Below, piece after piece: positions 9,088 to 22,673 of a stretch of 46,834 bases of DNA. Made by a program: the position numbers and the translations under genes. The notes below the pieces were generated by a model. The model made no database searches, was not told the origin of the DNA, and worked only from the letters and a program-made list of their open reading frames with translations. Origin of the DNA: Myxococcales bacterium (GTDB lineage Bacteria > Myxococcota_A > Polyangia > Fen-1088); contig PMLB01000306.1 in NCBI GenBank assembly GCA_003158735.1, forward strand, positions 1,422 through 48,255. The letters are read 5' to 3'. The first letter of the stretch is position 1. Each line of letters begins with the position of its first letter.

Positions 9088-9111
9088 GGGGCCGGAACCG
9101 GGTTCGGCCCC
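9088..9111. repeat. GC-rich palindrome in the kinase 3' intergenic spacer
   Basis: The spacer 8986-9142 contains reiterated GGCCGGA-like units. Within it GGGGCCGGAACC faces GGTTCGGCCCC, pairing over about 11 bp with one bulge. No T-run follows on the minus strand, so it is not a standard intrinsic terminator for the kinase gene. Confidence 0.4.
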
Positions 9112-9142
9112 GGAGCCGGTTGCGGTTCCGGTGTCCGGCCTA

Positions 9143-11677
9143 CTAACTTCCCGTGGCCGCCCGCCGGTCGGTCTGCGACGACGGTGCGCTGAGGTAGTCG
9201 GGCAGCGTGCGCCCGGCGCCCTGCAACCACGCGCGTGCCAGCCGCCGGCCGAGCACCCGGTCGGCCGAGGTGAGCATGCGGTAGGCGGCCTCGCGCACCA
9301 GCTTGTTGCGGACCCGGTACGCCACCTCGCCGCCGTTCGCTTGCCTCTGCACCAGGTCGCGCATGACCAGGTTCTCCAGCCACTCGCCCATTTCGCGGTG
9401 GCTGGCATCGCCCAACACCGCAACCAGCGCCTCGGCCGAGAAGAACTTGTCACCGTACAGGCTCGCCGCGCGCAGCACCCGCCGTACCTCGGGGGACAGG
9501 CAATCGAAACGCGCTTCGACCGCGGCCAGCACCACGTCCGGCACGCCCGCCCGGCCCGCTGCGATGGCGTCCGCCATCTCTTCCAGAAACATAGGATTGC
9601 CTTCCCAGCGCTCGAGCACGAAGTGCTCGGCCTCGGCCGTCAGGGGGGGAGTACGCAGGCGCAGCACGCTCTGGCCGGCCTTGCGTGGCAAGGGTGCCAA
9701 GCGGATGTACTCGACCATGCGTTCGCCCCACAAGCCGGGGAAGCGCTCCTCCACCTCCGGCCGACCCAGGGCCAGCACCAGCAGCGGCTGATCCGAGAAG
9801 AGACCCAACACCTCATCCATGACCTGCACGCTGGCCGCATCCGCCCACTGCAAATCCTCCAACACCACCACCGGCGCGCTGGCCGAGCCCTTGCCGCGCA
9901 GCCACTGCACGAACCCCCGCTTGACTTCGGCCGCCTCGCGTCCCGCGGTCGGGATGCCGGCAGCGGCAAGCAAGGAGGCCAGCAGCGCGAAATCTGATTC
10001 GGGCCGAACCAGCGTTCCCGTGCAGCGAACGATGTTCCCGGGTAGCTCCCCAGTCAGAGAAATGAACTCGCGCGCCAAACGCGTTTTCCCTGTGCCCGCT
10101 CCGCCTATCACCAGCGCCGCGCGCGCCACCCGTTCGCGTACGCATTCCTCGCGCAACGACATCAGCAAGTCCAGCTCTCGCTCCCGTCCCACGAGAGGGA
10201 TCACCTGACCGCCCACGCTGCGTGGCCGCTCTGGCCCTGCCCCACCAGTTTCGGCAAACAGCAGCGCCCCTCCATCCGCATCCCCCACCACGAAGCGGGC
10301 CGGCAAGAGGCGCCGCGTGGTTTCATCCATCCGTACCGTGCCGGCCGGCTGGTTTTGCATGAGCGCGGGCAAGGAATCCATGAGACGGCCAACCGGAAGC
10401 CGTGCCATGAAAGCCGCCCGGCCCGCCCCGATCGCGATTTTCGCGTCCGGCTCCATGTCTCGCAGCACGAGAGCGGCGCGCGCAATCTGCATGGCCTGCT
10501 CGCGCGTCGTCCCCACGGCCGGCGCGGTCACCAGAAGCGTGCGATCGATTAGGCGGTCCATCTCGCCACCCAGCGTGCGGATCGCAGCCTCCAAGGCGGC
10601 CACGCGCTCAGGGCTGTCGTCCTTGACTTCAGCCGTCTTGAGCGCGGCTTGCCAGGGGAATGCCGCGCGGGGTCCGAGGCGCCTGTCCCGCACTGTCCGT
10701 CGCGAACCATCGGCCAGCGGCCGCCGCCCCAGCGAGATCAGCATCGCACAGATAGTGCGCTCCTCCGATTCGCTGATGCAGCTGGGCCGCAACGGGGAAG
10801 GCGGCTTGGCCGATGCGGTCTCTTCGCCCAGGTCACCCAGACGCTGCGCCAGGGCGCGGAACTCATCCGCCACCGCGCTTGCCGACTGCGGCCGCGCCGC
10901 CGGATCCGGTGCCAACATGCGGTGGACGATCTGCTCCAGCTCAGGCGGCACGTTCGATCGGCGCGACGACAGCGGTGCCACCGTGCCCGCGCACACCTTC
11001 TGCATCACCTCGATGGCATTGTCTCCGGTGAAAGGCGGCTCACCGGTCAGCGCCTCGTACAAGACACATCCGAGCGAGAAGATATCGGCCCGACCATCCA
11101 CGTCGTGGCGACCGCGGGCCTGCTCGGGTGATGCGTAGAGCGGCGTCCCCACGGTCGAGCCCTTGTGCGTGAATCGCTTGGGGTCGAGCACGCGGCGGGC
11201 GATGCCGAAATCGAGGATGCGCGTGTCAGTGAGCCGCCAGCCCACCAGAAAGATGTTGCTCGGCTTGATGTCGCGGTGGACCACGCCACGCTCATGGGCA
11301 GCGGCCAGCGCGTCCAACACATGATAGGCCACGTGCATGACAGCCGCAGGTCCCAGAGAGCCGCGCGACAGGCGCTCTTCCAGAGTTTCTCCCTCAAGCC
11401 ACTCCATGGCGATGAAGGGCGATCCATGGGGTGCCGTCCCTCGATCGAAATAGCGGACGATGCCCGGATGTAGCAATTCCGCCAGGAGGTGTGCCTCCTG
11501 GTCAAAACGCGCACTCTCAGTGGCGTTCCGTACGTGAAGCACTTTGAGCGCAACCACCATACCTGTCCGCCGATCGATCGCCTGATACACGGTACCCATC
11601 CCGCCCGTGCCTGCCTCGCTCTTTATCTCAAAGCGCTCCATGAAGTCCGTGCCGCCCGCTGGTGTTCGAGACTTCAC
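9143..11677 (-). CDS. Ser/Thr protein kinase fused to a degenerate cyclase-like region and an AAA ATPase
   Basis: An 844-residue signalling protein. A Hanks-type kinase (about residues 15-275) carries GTGGMGTVY (P-loop), VALKVL (Lys), HRDIKPSN (catalytic loop), DFG, and SPEQ in place of APE; all key residues are present. The middle (about 305-465: MLISLGRRP, MDRLIDRTLLVTAP, ARAALVLRD) resembles a class III nucleotide cyclase fold that has lost its metal-binding residues. An AAA_16-type ATPase follows, with Walker A GGAGTGKT and Walker B VVVLEDLQWAD. The C-terminus is a helical/winged-helix-like tail (FDCLSPEVRRVLRAASL). Myxobacterial relatives usually extend further with TPRs, absent here. 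The GTG start at 11677 has AGGTGA upstream; ATG 11641 is an alternative. It is divergent from the ArsR-metH operon. Confidence 0.88.
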   Translation of the reverse strand: MKSRTPAGGTDFMERFEIKSEAGTGGMGTVYQAIDRRTGMVVALKVLHVRNATESARFDQEAHLLAELLHPGIVRYFDRGTAPHGSPFIAMEWLEGETLEERLSRGSLGPAAVMHVAYHVLDALAAAHERGVVHRDIKPSNIFLVGWRLTDTRILDFGIARRVLDPKRFTHKGSTVGTPLYASPEQARGRHDVDGRADIFSLGCVLYEALTGEPPFTGDNAIEVMQKVCAGTVAPLSSRRSNVPPELEQIVHRMLAPDPAARPQSASAVADEFRALAQRLGDLGEETASAKPPSPLRPSCISESEERTICAMLISLGRRPLADGSRRTVRDRRLGPRAAFPWQAALKTAEVKDDSPERVAALEAAIRTLGGEMDRLIDRTLLVTAPAVGTTREQAMQIARAALVLRDMEPDAKIAIGAGRAAFMARLPVGRLMDSLPALMQNQPAGTVRMDETTRRLLPARFVVGDADGGALLFAETGGAGPERPRSVGGQVIPLVGRERELDLLMSLREECVRERVARAALVIGGAGTGKTRLAREFISLTGELPGNIVRCTGTLVRPESDFALLASLLAAAGIPTAGREAAEVKRGFVQWLRGKGSASAPVVVLEDLQWADAASVQVMDEVLGLFSDQPLLVLALGRPEVEERFPGLWGERMVEYIRLAPLPRKAGQSVLRLRTPPLTAEAEHFVLERWEGNPMFLEEMADAIAAGRAGVPDVVLAAVEARFDCLSPEVRRVLRAASLYGDKFFSAEALVAVLGDASHREMGEWLENLVMRDLVQRQANGGEVAYRVRNKLVREAAYRMLTSADRVLGRRLARAWLQGAGRTLPDYLSAPSSQTDRRAATGS

Positions 11678-11719
11678 TGGTCACCTAATCGGCACGAAGA
11701 TTGGCCCTCTTGAGGCAGC

Positions 11720-11748
11720 TTGACAAGCACCCATGTTACATCTATCTT
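11720..11748 (+). promoter_or_regulatory. Sigma-70-type promoter with internal palindrome, upstream of the ArsR-metH operon
   Basis: A perfect -35 hexamer TTGACA (11720-11725) is separated by exactly 17 bases from a -10-like TATCTT (11743-11748). The predicted transcription start near 11755 lies downstream of the ORF-track ATG at 11733, which argues for the start at 11766. The spacer holds the palindrome ATGTTACAT (11733-11741), a plausible autoregulatory operator for the ArsR-type product. Operator function is inference. Confidence 0.65.
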
Positions 11749-11765
11749 CCCATCAGGATTGTCGG

Positions 11766-12763
11766 ATGGATACAATCGGATCAGCCGTTGATCTACTTCG
11801 CCTTTTTGGTGACTCTACACGTCTGCGGCTTGTTTCTCTGCTGGAAAAAAACGAGCTTACAGTTGCTGAAATTACCAAGATTACTCAGCTGCCCCAGTCG
11901 CGGGTGTCAACGCATCTAGGCAAGCTGCGTGACGCGGGTGTACTGCGCGACCGGCGCGAAGGCGCGCTGGCCTACTACGCGACGAACGACGGCAGCGCAC
12001 CGGCCAGCGTGCTCAAGCTGTGGACGCTGCTGGGTCGCGAGCTGGACGAGCCACTTCTGCGCAGTGATCAGGAGCGCTGTCAGGCTGTGCTGCGGGCGCG
12101 GCAGGGTACCGCCAATTGGCCCGAAGCTGTGGCCGGTCAGATGGAGCGGCACTACTCACCAGGTCGGACCTGGGAGGCTACCGCGATCGGCATGATGGGC
12201 CTTTTGCACCTGGGCGACGTGCTGGATGCCGGCTCGGGCGACGGAACCATCGCCGCCCTTCTGGCTTCGCGCAGCCGCCGCGTGACCTGCCTGGACATCA
12301 GCCCCAAGGTGTTGCAAGCCTGTCGTAAGCGGCTGCAGGGACTGGACAACGTGGACTTTGTGCTGGGTGATGTCCAGGGGTTGCGATTCGCGGATGCGAG
12401 CTTCGATCAGGTGCTGCTGCTCAACCTGTTGACCTACGCGACCGATCCCGCGCGGGCTCTGGCCGAGGCGGCGCGCGTGCTCCGGCCAGGTGGCGATCTA
12501 GTCGTGACCACGCTAGCAGCCCATGAGCAGCGCGAAGTGACCGCCGGTTACGGCCACGTACAGGTTGGCTTCCGGCCGCAGGCGTTGCGGGATTGGCTGA
12601 CCGAAGTCGGGCTGGTCGTGGACCGCTGCGAGGTAACCTCGCGGGAAAAGCGAGCACCGCATTTCGCCGTGGTGAGCGCCTTCGCGCGCAAGGCTTCGAG
12701 CCGGACCGGCACGCGCAAGCCGACAGACGAAACCGGATCGCCCGCCGAGAAAGAAGGGCCCTC

Positions 12764-12767
<4 letters not shown>
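11766..12767 (+). CDS. ArsR-family transcriptional regulator fused to a SAM-dependent methyltransferase
   Basis: The ATG at 11766 ([16 protein letters not shown]) is chosen because it has AGGA upstream and lies downstream of the predicted transcription start. Residues ~1-85 form an ArsR-type winged helix ([43 protein letters not shown]). The remainder is a class I methyltransferase: motif [13 protein letters not shown], motif II CLDIS, then [10 protein letters not shown] and LRPGGDLVV. No ArsR metal-binding CxC is seen. The gene ends in an ATGA overlap with metH, so the two are co-translated. In Proteobacteria the ArsR-family SahR controls SAM-cycle genes in response to SAH, so this fusion may sense SAM/SAH and regulate metH. 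Confidence 0.88.
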
Positions 12768-16441
<3,674 letters not shown>

Positions 16442-16451
16442 GGCGTGTCTG

Positions 16452-17147
16452 ATGGGTGCCGAGATTGCCTTCCGCCTCAACTTGGTGCACGGCCGGTGCG
16501 TGGGTGTTCGCATACCAAGTGAGGTGGACGAGAAGGTCTTGGCAGAGTTGGTTCCCGAGGAACGCAGCTTCTTGTCAACCCTGGCTTCCGGCCGTCACCC
16601 AAGCTGGGTCGCCGGCCGGCTCGCCCTGCGCGAGGCATTTCGTGACCTCGGTATCGAGCCCGGCCCCATCCTCGTCACCCGGCGCGGAGCACCGGCACTG
16701 CCGTGCGACCTGGTCGGCTCCATCAGCCACAAGCGCACGCTGGCGGTCGGGCTGGCGGCCCGTCGCGAGAACGGCGCCCGCATCGGCGTGGACCTGGAAA
16801 CCCGCCCGCCCGCCTTCGCTTCGGCGCAGGAGGCCCAGGTCCACCAGGACGTACGCGCGCGTGTGCTCACCCCGGACGAGCTGGCTCGGCTTGAGCGCGT
16901 GCCCGAGGAGCACCGCCGGCGCACGGTCATCCTGCACTTCTCGCTCAAGGAGGCTCTGTACAAGGCCATCGATCCGCTGGTGGGCCGGCACGTGGCGTTT
17001 CACGAGGCCAGCATGTCCCCGTTGCCCGACGGCTCTGCATCCGTCGTGCTGGCCCTGTCCGAAAACGATGGCTGCTTCGCCGTCACCGCCTTCTGGACCG
17101 AGGTCGAGGATCACTTCCTCACCACGGCCCGCGTACTGCGAACCTAG
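16452..17147 (+). CDS. 4'-phosphopantetheinyl transferase (EntD/Sfp-type)
   Basis: The 231-residue product matches PPTases that load coenzyme A-derived phosphopantetheine onto acyl- or peptidyl-carrier proteins. Recognisable motifs: SWVAGRLALREAF (motif 1a-like), GSISHKRTLAVGLAA (motif P1), GVDLET (metal-binding Asp) and FSLKEALYKAI (the KExxYK motif). The order and length fit the EntD subgroup. It begins 10 bases after metH and is likely in the same transcript, though no direct functional link to methionine synthesis is evident. It may serve polyketide or non-ribosomal peptide synthases elsewhere in the genome. Confidence 0.9.
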   Translation: MGAEIAFRLNLVHGRCVGVRIPSEVDEKVLAELVPEERSFLSTLASGRHPSWVAGRLALREAFRDLGIEPGPILVTRRGAPALPCDLVGSISHKRTLAVGLAARRENGARIGVDLETRPPAFASAQEAQVHQDVRARVLTPDELARLERVPEEHRRRTVILHFSLKEALYKAIDPLVGRHVAFHEASMSPLPDGSASVVLALSENDGCFAVTAFWTEVEDHFLTTARVLRT

Positions 17148-17244
17148 CAGCCACTCCGGGGAATCGAAGTTAGCTATTCCCCCTGCGGGGGCTTCGGGAC
17201 GGACAACCCACCCCACCTCGCCCCGCGCGCTTCGCGCGCCCTCG

Positions 17245-17362
17245 TCACCACAGAGGTCACAGAGGCCACAGAGCCGGACCGGAAAGGGAAGGGTTGGGTT
17301 CTGTCCGATCCGAACCCATTCTTCCCTTCCGACCTCTGTGTTCTCTGTGCTCTCTGTGGTGA
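17245..17362. mobile_element. Non-coding palindromic element with CACAGAG-repeat ends
   Basis: About 118 bases forming one long imperfect hairpin. Each end begins TCACCAC and carries three CACAGAG heptamers separated by two bases (left GT and GC; right, read inward, AG and AA). The interior also pairs (AAGGGAAG and TGGGTTC on the left against GAACCCA and CTTCCCTT on the right). The ends differ from the 29-base inverted repeats of the 28-kb GxxExxY cassette only in the two-base spacers, and the inner GTCGGA and GGGAAG sequence is also shared. No reading frame lies inside. It is probably a non-autonomous derivative. It sits just beyond the M48 peptidase stop. Confidence 0.75.
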
Positions 17363-17376
17363 AAAAGCTAGCCTGA

Positions 17377-18189
17377 TCACCGAAGCACGCGGAACTGGGC
17401 TCGAAACTGCTTCCAGTCGAGGTCGATAGGCCTTGGCTTGCCGGGCCAGTTCGCCGACGCCTGTTCGGATAGCTGCACGCGCTCGTCGAAGCCTGGGTGA
17501 GTGCTGATGTACTGGAGCACCGCCGGGTCTTCGTCCTTGTCTCCCCGAATCCGTCGCAGGGCGTCCGCCAGCGCCTTGGGATCGATGTCCGAGGCAGCCA
17601 GCACGCGCAAGGCTTCTTCGTCGGCGGCCAGCTCCTGCTGCCGGCTGAAACCGCTGCTCACCAGCCGGTGCATCAGGCGTCCAGTGACGCCATCTCCGCG
17701 ACCACCCCCGACCATGGCAAACAGCGCAGCCAGGCCCAGTTCGCGCTTCAGGACTTGCATGGGATCCCGGTGTATCGCATGCGCGATCTCGTGCGCCAGG
17801 ATCGCGGCCAGTTCCTCGGGTGACTCCAGCCTGCGCAGGAGGCCCGAGTACACCAAGATGATGTTCCCTGGCAAGCACACGGCATTCACTGTGCTCGAAT
17901 CGATGAGGTAACTCTCGATGGGATAGGAAAGCGCGCCCAGCGCCGGGCTGAGACGATCCTGGACCTTGCGCAGGCCTGCTTTGACCGCAGCCTCGTCGTT
18001 GGCGTCGGCGATCACTTCTCGACGCAACAGTTCCCGCAGCTTCCCCTCGGTCCGATGCATGAGGGAAGTCTCGTCCTGCGCGAGGCTGTGGGTCTTCGAT
18101 GCCGGCCACAGTCGCCACACGCCGTAGACGGCCAAGCCGACCCCGGCATAGAGCGCGAGCAGAAGGAGAACTTCCCGCAAGATTCGCAT
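17377..18189 (-). CDS. M48-family zinc metallopeptidase, membrane anchored
   Basis: The ATG at 18189 (MRILREVLLLLALYAGVGLAVYGV) gives a 270-residue protein with an N-terminal membrane anchor; the longer ORF-track version runs into the upstream gene. The zinc site is AHEIAHAI (HExxH), with the third ligand in ELAADEEAL about 60 residues on, both typical of M48/BepA-like peptidases. NAVCLPGNIILVYSGLL precedes the active site, as is usual in the family. It probably acts in the periplasm on envelope proteins. It starts 1 base after the DUF4870-like gene ends, in one operon with it and the DUF4389 gene. Confidence 0.9.
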   Translation of the reverse strand: MRILREVLLLLALYAGVGLAVYGVWRLWPASKTHSLAQDETSLMHRTEGKLRELLRREVIADANDEAAVKAGLRKVQDRLSPALGALSYPIESYLIDSSTVNAVCLPGNIILVYSGLLRRLESPEELAAILAHEIAHAIHRDPMQVLKRELGLAALFAMVGGGRGDGVTGRLMHRLVSSGFSRQQELAADEEALRVLAASDIDPKALADALRRIRGDKDEDPAVLQYISTHPGFDERVQLSEQASANWPGKPRPIDLDWKQFRAQFRVLR

Positions 18190-18190
18190 T

Positions 18191-18691
18191 TCAGAAACCC
18201 GCGGGAGGAAGATTGCGGTGCGCCGGGCTGCCGTCGAGCGCGATGGCATGGGGGCCGTAGTAGCGTGCATAGGCCCAGCGCCCGAATACCAAGAAGTAGT
18301 GAACGCGTCCCTTGGCCGCCAAGACACAAGCGTAGATGCTCGACGCCAGATACATCAAGTTGGTCACCACCGCGAACCCCACGTAGGGCCAGAAGAAGCG
18401 CGGCAGGTCGCGATTCAGGATCAGCACGTAGTCGATGAACATGCCGACGCCGATCATGTTGATCAGCGTGGTCGGGATTTGCGAGGTGCAGGCCTGAAAG
18501 CAATGAAAGGCCACGAAGCGGTTCTTCTTGCGATTAATGAGAAAGTAGACCCACGCTGCAATCAGGTTCAACGACGGGATGGGAAGGCCCGCGCCCCAGG
18601 CCGCGAAGTTCATCAAGTACGCGGCCAGGGCGTCGTCCTTTTCTCGTTGCGACAGTTCGTGAGGCTGGGGAAGGGCGATGGTTTCCGTCAC
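18191..18691 (-). CDS. DUF4870/Tic20-like small membrane protein
   Basis: The 166-residue product has about four hydrophobic segments. The start region LAAYLMNFAAWGAGLPIPSLN, the loop INRKKNRFVAFHCFQA and the following transmembrane helix match the DUF4870 pattern, in which a membrane-spanning pair flanks a short basic loop. The biochemical role is unknown. It lies 31 bases downstream of the DUF4389 gene and 1 base upstream of the M48 peptidase gene, suggesting a joint membrane function. Confidence 0.7.
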   Translation of the reverse strand: MTETIALPQPHELSQREKDDALAAYLMNFAAWGAGLPIPSLNLIAAWVYFLINRKKNRFVAFHCFQACTSQIPTTLINMIGVGMFIDYVLILNRDLPRFFWPYVGFAVVTNLMYLASSIYACVLAAKGRVHYFLVFGRWAYARYYGPHAIALDGSPAHRNLPPAGF

Positions 18692-18722
18692 TACGTGCCT
18701 GCGAAGGAAATGTGGGGCTTGA

Positions 18723-19334
18723 CTAAATTGCCACGGGTTCGGCAGCCGTGATCGGCTTGCCAGAGAATGGTGGGTAGCTGTCCGTCATGTTGGCCATGTA
18801 GATGTTCAGCCGGAGCATCCAGCGCAAGGTCCCCACGTTGAACTGGAACCAGCTCTCGGGAATCCTTCCCGAGAACAGAATCGACCACCAGGAGAGGAAG
18901 TTGAGGAAGGCCGTCGCGACCATGCGCAACCAGAGACAGATGCCGTGCGGGATGGTGACGTAGATGAAGCCCAGGAACGTGCGCAAGAGCAGGGTTCCGC
19001 GACTCAGCGACTGGGGATAGGGGACGTCCAAGGAGATGGCCGGGTGGCTACCGGCGATTCCGATGGCCGGATAGCCGTCGGCCAGGTTCCAGGTCACAGC
19101 GTTGAGTCGCATGTTCCACGCCAGCAGCTTGACGTGGAATTCGAAGAAGGAGGCCGGATAGCGGCCGGTGAGCAGAATCACCCACCACGCGATGAAGTGC
19201 AGGATGGCCGACCAGATGCCCACGAAGAACAGGACCAGGACATGCGGCACCGTGATGTACAGCCAGCCGAAGAGCGTGCGCAGGAGAAGCTCGCTGCGCG
19301 AATAGGACTCCTGCTGAGTGATGTCGAAGTTCAT
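18723..19334 (-). CDS. DUF4389 membrane protein with internal duplication
   Basis: The 203-residue protein consists of two homologous halves. The first (~15-90) carries LLLRTLFGWLYITVPH, AWWVILLTGRYPASFFEFHV and ADGYPAI. The second (~110-190) carries LLLRTFLGFIYVTIPH, SWWSILFSGRIPESWFQFNV and TDSYPPF. The repeat unit is the DUF4389 domain: two transmembrane helices, an FxGRxPxxFF-type loop and a Tyr-Pro end. It is the first gene of a three-gene minus-strand operon and diverges from gatC. Function unknown. Confidence 0.8.
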   Translation of the reverse strand: MNFDITQQESYSRSELLLRTLFGWLYITVPHVLVLFFVGIWSAILHFIAWWVILLTGRYPASFFEFHVKLLAWNMRLNAVTWNLADGYPAIGIAGSHPAISLDVPYPQSLSRGTLLLRTFLGFIYVTIPHGICLWLRMVATAFLNFLSWWSILFSGRIPESWFQFNVGTLRWMLRLNIYMANMTDSYPPFSGKPITAAEPVAI

Positions 19335-19445
19335 TGGGCCTCCTTCAGCAAGAGACTGGGCTCAGCTCTCGCCCCGAATAGCGAGCCAATCATTTGACGT
19401 CCGCGGGAAGATTCTGTCAACCGATGGTGCTAAAAGACGGGGGCT

Positions 19446-19754
19446 ATGCCGCGCATTCAACCCGACGAGGTCCGAACCATTGCGACGCTCGCCCGCCTGC
19501 GCCTGTCGCCGGAGGAGATCGAGCGCATGACCCATGAACTGGACGCGATCCTCGAATATATCGACACGGTGAAGAACCTGGACACGGGCGACACTGAGCC
19601 CATGACCCACGCCGTGCCCTTCGACTGTCCCCTGCGGCAGGACGAGCCCATGCCCTCGCTGTCGGTGGAGGACGCTCTCCAGAACGCGCCCCGGCGACGC
19701 GATTCCTTTTTCGAGGTGCCGCGCATCGTGCCCGGCTCAGGCGAGGGATCCTAG
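19446..19754 (+). CDS. gatC: Asp-tRNA(Asn)/Glu-tRNA(Gln) amidotransferase subunit C
   Basis: The 102-residue product matches GatC: IATLARLRLSPEEIERMTHELDAILEYID at the N-terminus, LDTGDTEPMTHAV in the middle, and a C-terminal FFEVPRIV. GatC bridges GatA and GatB in the amidotransferase that corrects misacylated Glu-tRNA(Gln) or Asp-tRNA(Asn). It ends 2 bases before gatA, and the three genes form a compact gatCAB operon. Confidence 0.95.
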   Translation: MPRIQPDEVRTIATLARLRLSPEEIERMTHELDAILEYIDTVKNLDTGDTEPMTHAVPFDCPLRQDEPMPSLSVEDALQNAPRRRDSFFEVPRIVPGSGEGS

Positions 19755-19756
19755 CC

Positions 19757-21228
<1,472 letters not shown>

Positions 21229-21232
<4 letters not shown>

Positions 21233-22668
21233 GCGTCGACCGATATGAGGCCGTCATTGGGTTGGAGGTGCACGTGCACCTGGCCAGCCGTTCCAAGATC
21301 TTCTCGTCGTCGTCGACTACCTTCGGCGAGCAGCCCAATTCCTGCACCGATCCCGTGTGTTTGGGCCTGCCGGGTGCGCTGCCGGTGCTCAATCGGGCCG
21401 TGGTGGACGCGGCGGTGCGCCTGGGCCTGGCCGTGGGTTCGCATATCCGGCCGCGCTGTCGTTTCGCGCGCAAACACTACTTCTACCCGGATCTGCCCAA
21501 GGGGTTTCAGATCTCGCAATACGAAGAACCCTTGTGCGAAGGCGGCGCGGTGGAATTCCGCCTGGCAGGGGAAGCACGCACCGTGCGCCTGACCCGCATC
21601 CACCTGGAGGACGACGCGGGCAAGAACATTCACGATGATTCGGGCGTCAGCTTCGTGGATTTCAATCGTGCGGGCGTGCCCTTGGCCGAGATCGTGAGTG
21701 AGCCCGACATTCGCTCGTCGGAAGAAGCGGCCGAGTACATGCGCGCGCTGCGCACCCTGGTGCGAACCCTGGGGATCAGCGACGGCAACATGGAGGAAGG
21801 ATCGCTTCGCTGCGATGCCAACGTGTCGCTGCGATTGCACGGCGCCGAAAAGCTCGGTACCAAGGCCGAGCTGAAGAACATCAACTCATTCAAGCACGTG
21901 CGCGAGGCCATCGAGCACGAGATCCGGCGCCAGGCTGTCATCCTGGATCGGGGCGAGGCGGTGGTGCAGGAAACCCGGCTGTGGGATCCGGAGCGCGGCC
22001 TCTCGCAATCCATGCGCAGCAAAGAGCACGCGCATGACTACCGTTACTTTCCCGAGCCTGACCTGCCGCCGCTGGCCGTGGATCAAGCCTGGATCGATCG
22101 AGCTCGGGCATCGCTGCCCGAGTTGCCCGAGAAGCGCTTTCGCCGCTACACCGAGACCCTGGGCCTGTCCGCGCAAGACGCGGGCGTGCTGGCCTCCGAG
22201 CGCGAGATCGCGGACTACTTCGACGCCGCAAGCAAGTCCTGCCTCGCGCCGGCCAAGAAAGTGGCCAACTGGATCATCAACGAGGTGCTGGCCCGCGTGG
22301 GCGATCCGCGCGCGCTGGCTGCCGCGGCTTTGCCCGTGCCAGCGTCGGCACTGGCCGAGCTGGTGGATCTGGTCGAAAGGGGCACGCTGTCAGGCAAGCT
22401 GGCCAAAGACGTGTTCGGTCGCATGTGGCAGGAAAAGCGACGAGCCGGCGACATCGTGGCCAGCGAGTCGGTGGCGCTGGTGTCCGATGCCGGCCTCATC
22501 GAAGAGACCTGCAAGAAGATCGTCGCCGCGCACCCGGACGAGGTGGCGCGCTTTCGCGCCGGCCAAAGCAAGCTGCTCGGCTTCTTCGTGGGCAAGGTGA
22601 TGAAGGAAATGGCCGGCAAAGCCGACCCCAAGACAGCGAACGAAATCCTGCAGAAGCTGCTGGGGTAG
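21229..22668 (+). CDS. gatB: Asp-tRNA(Asn)/Glu-tRNA(Gln) amidotransferase subunit B
   Basis: A 479-residue GatB, the kinase/transamidase subunit that activates the misacylated tRNA. Motifs include YEAVIGLEVHVHL at the N-terminus, CTDPVCLGLPGALPVLN, HYFYPDLPKGFQISQYEEP, DFNRAGVPLAEIV and RCDANVSLR. The C-terminal helical tail domain (FRAGQSKLLGFFVGKVMKEMAGKADP) is complete. It is last in the gatCAB operon and convergent with the fibro-slime gene, only 5 bases away. Confidence 0.97.
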
Positions 22669-22673
22669 GGGGG

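Noticed and set aside
8978-9997. 339-codon plus-strand ORF opposite the kinase gene
   Set aside because: Antisense shadow of the AAA region; no domain and His/Gln/Arg-rich composition.
17245-17362. Regular CACAGAG units considered as a CRISPR array
   Set aside because: Units are 7 bases with 2-base spacers in inverted orientation at the two ends; no spacers of CRISPR length or cas genes.
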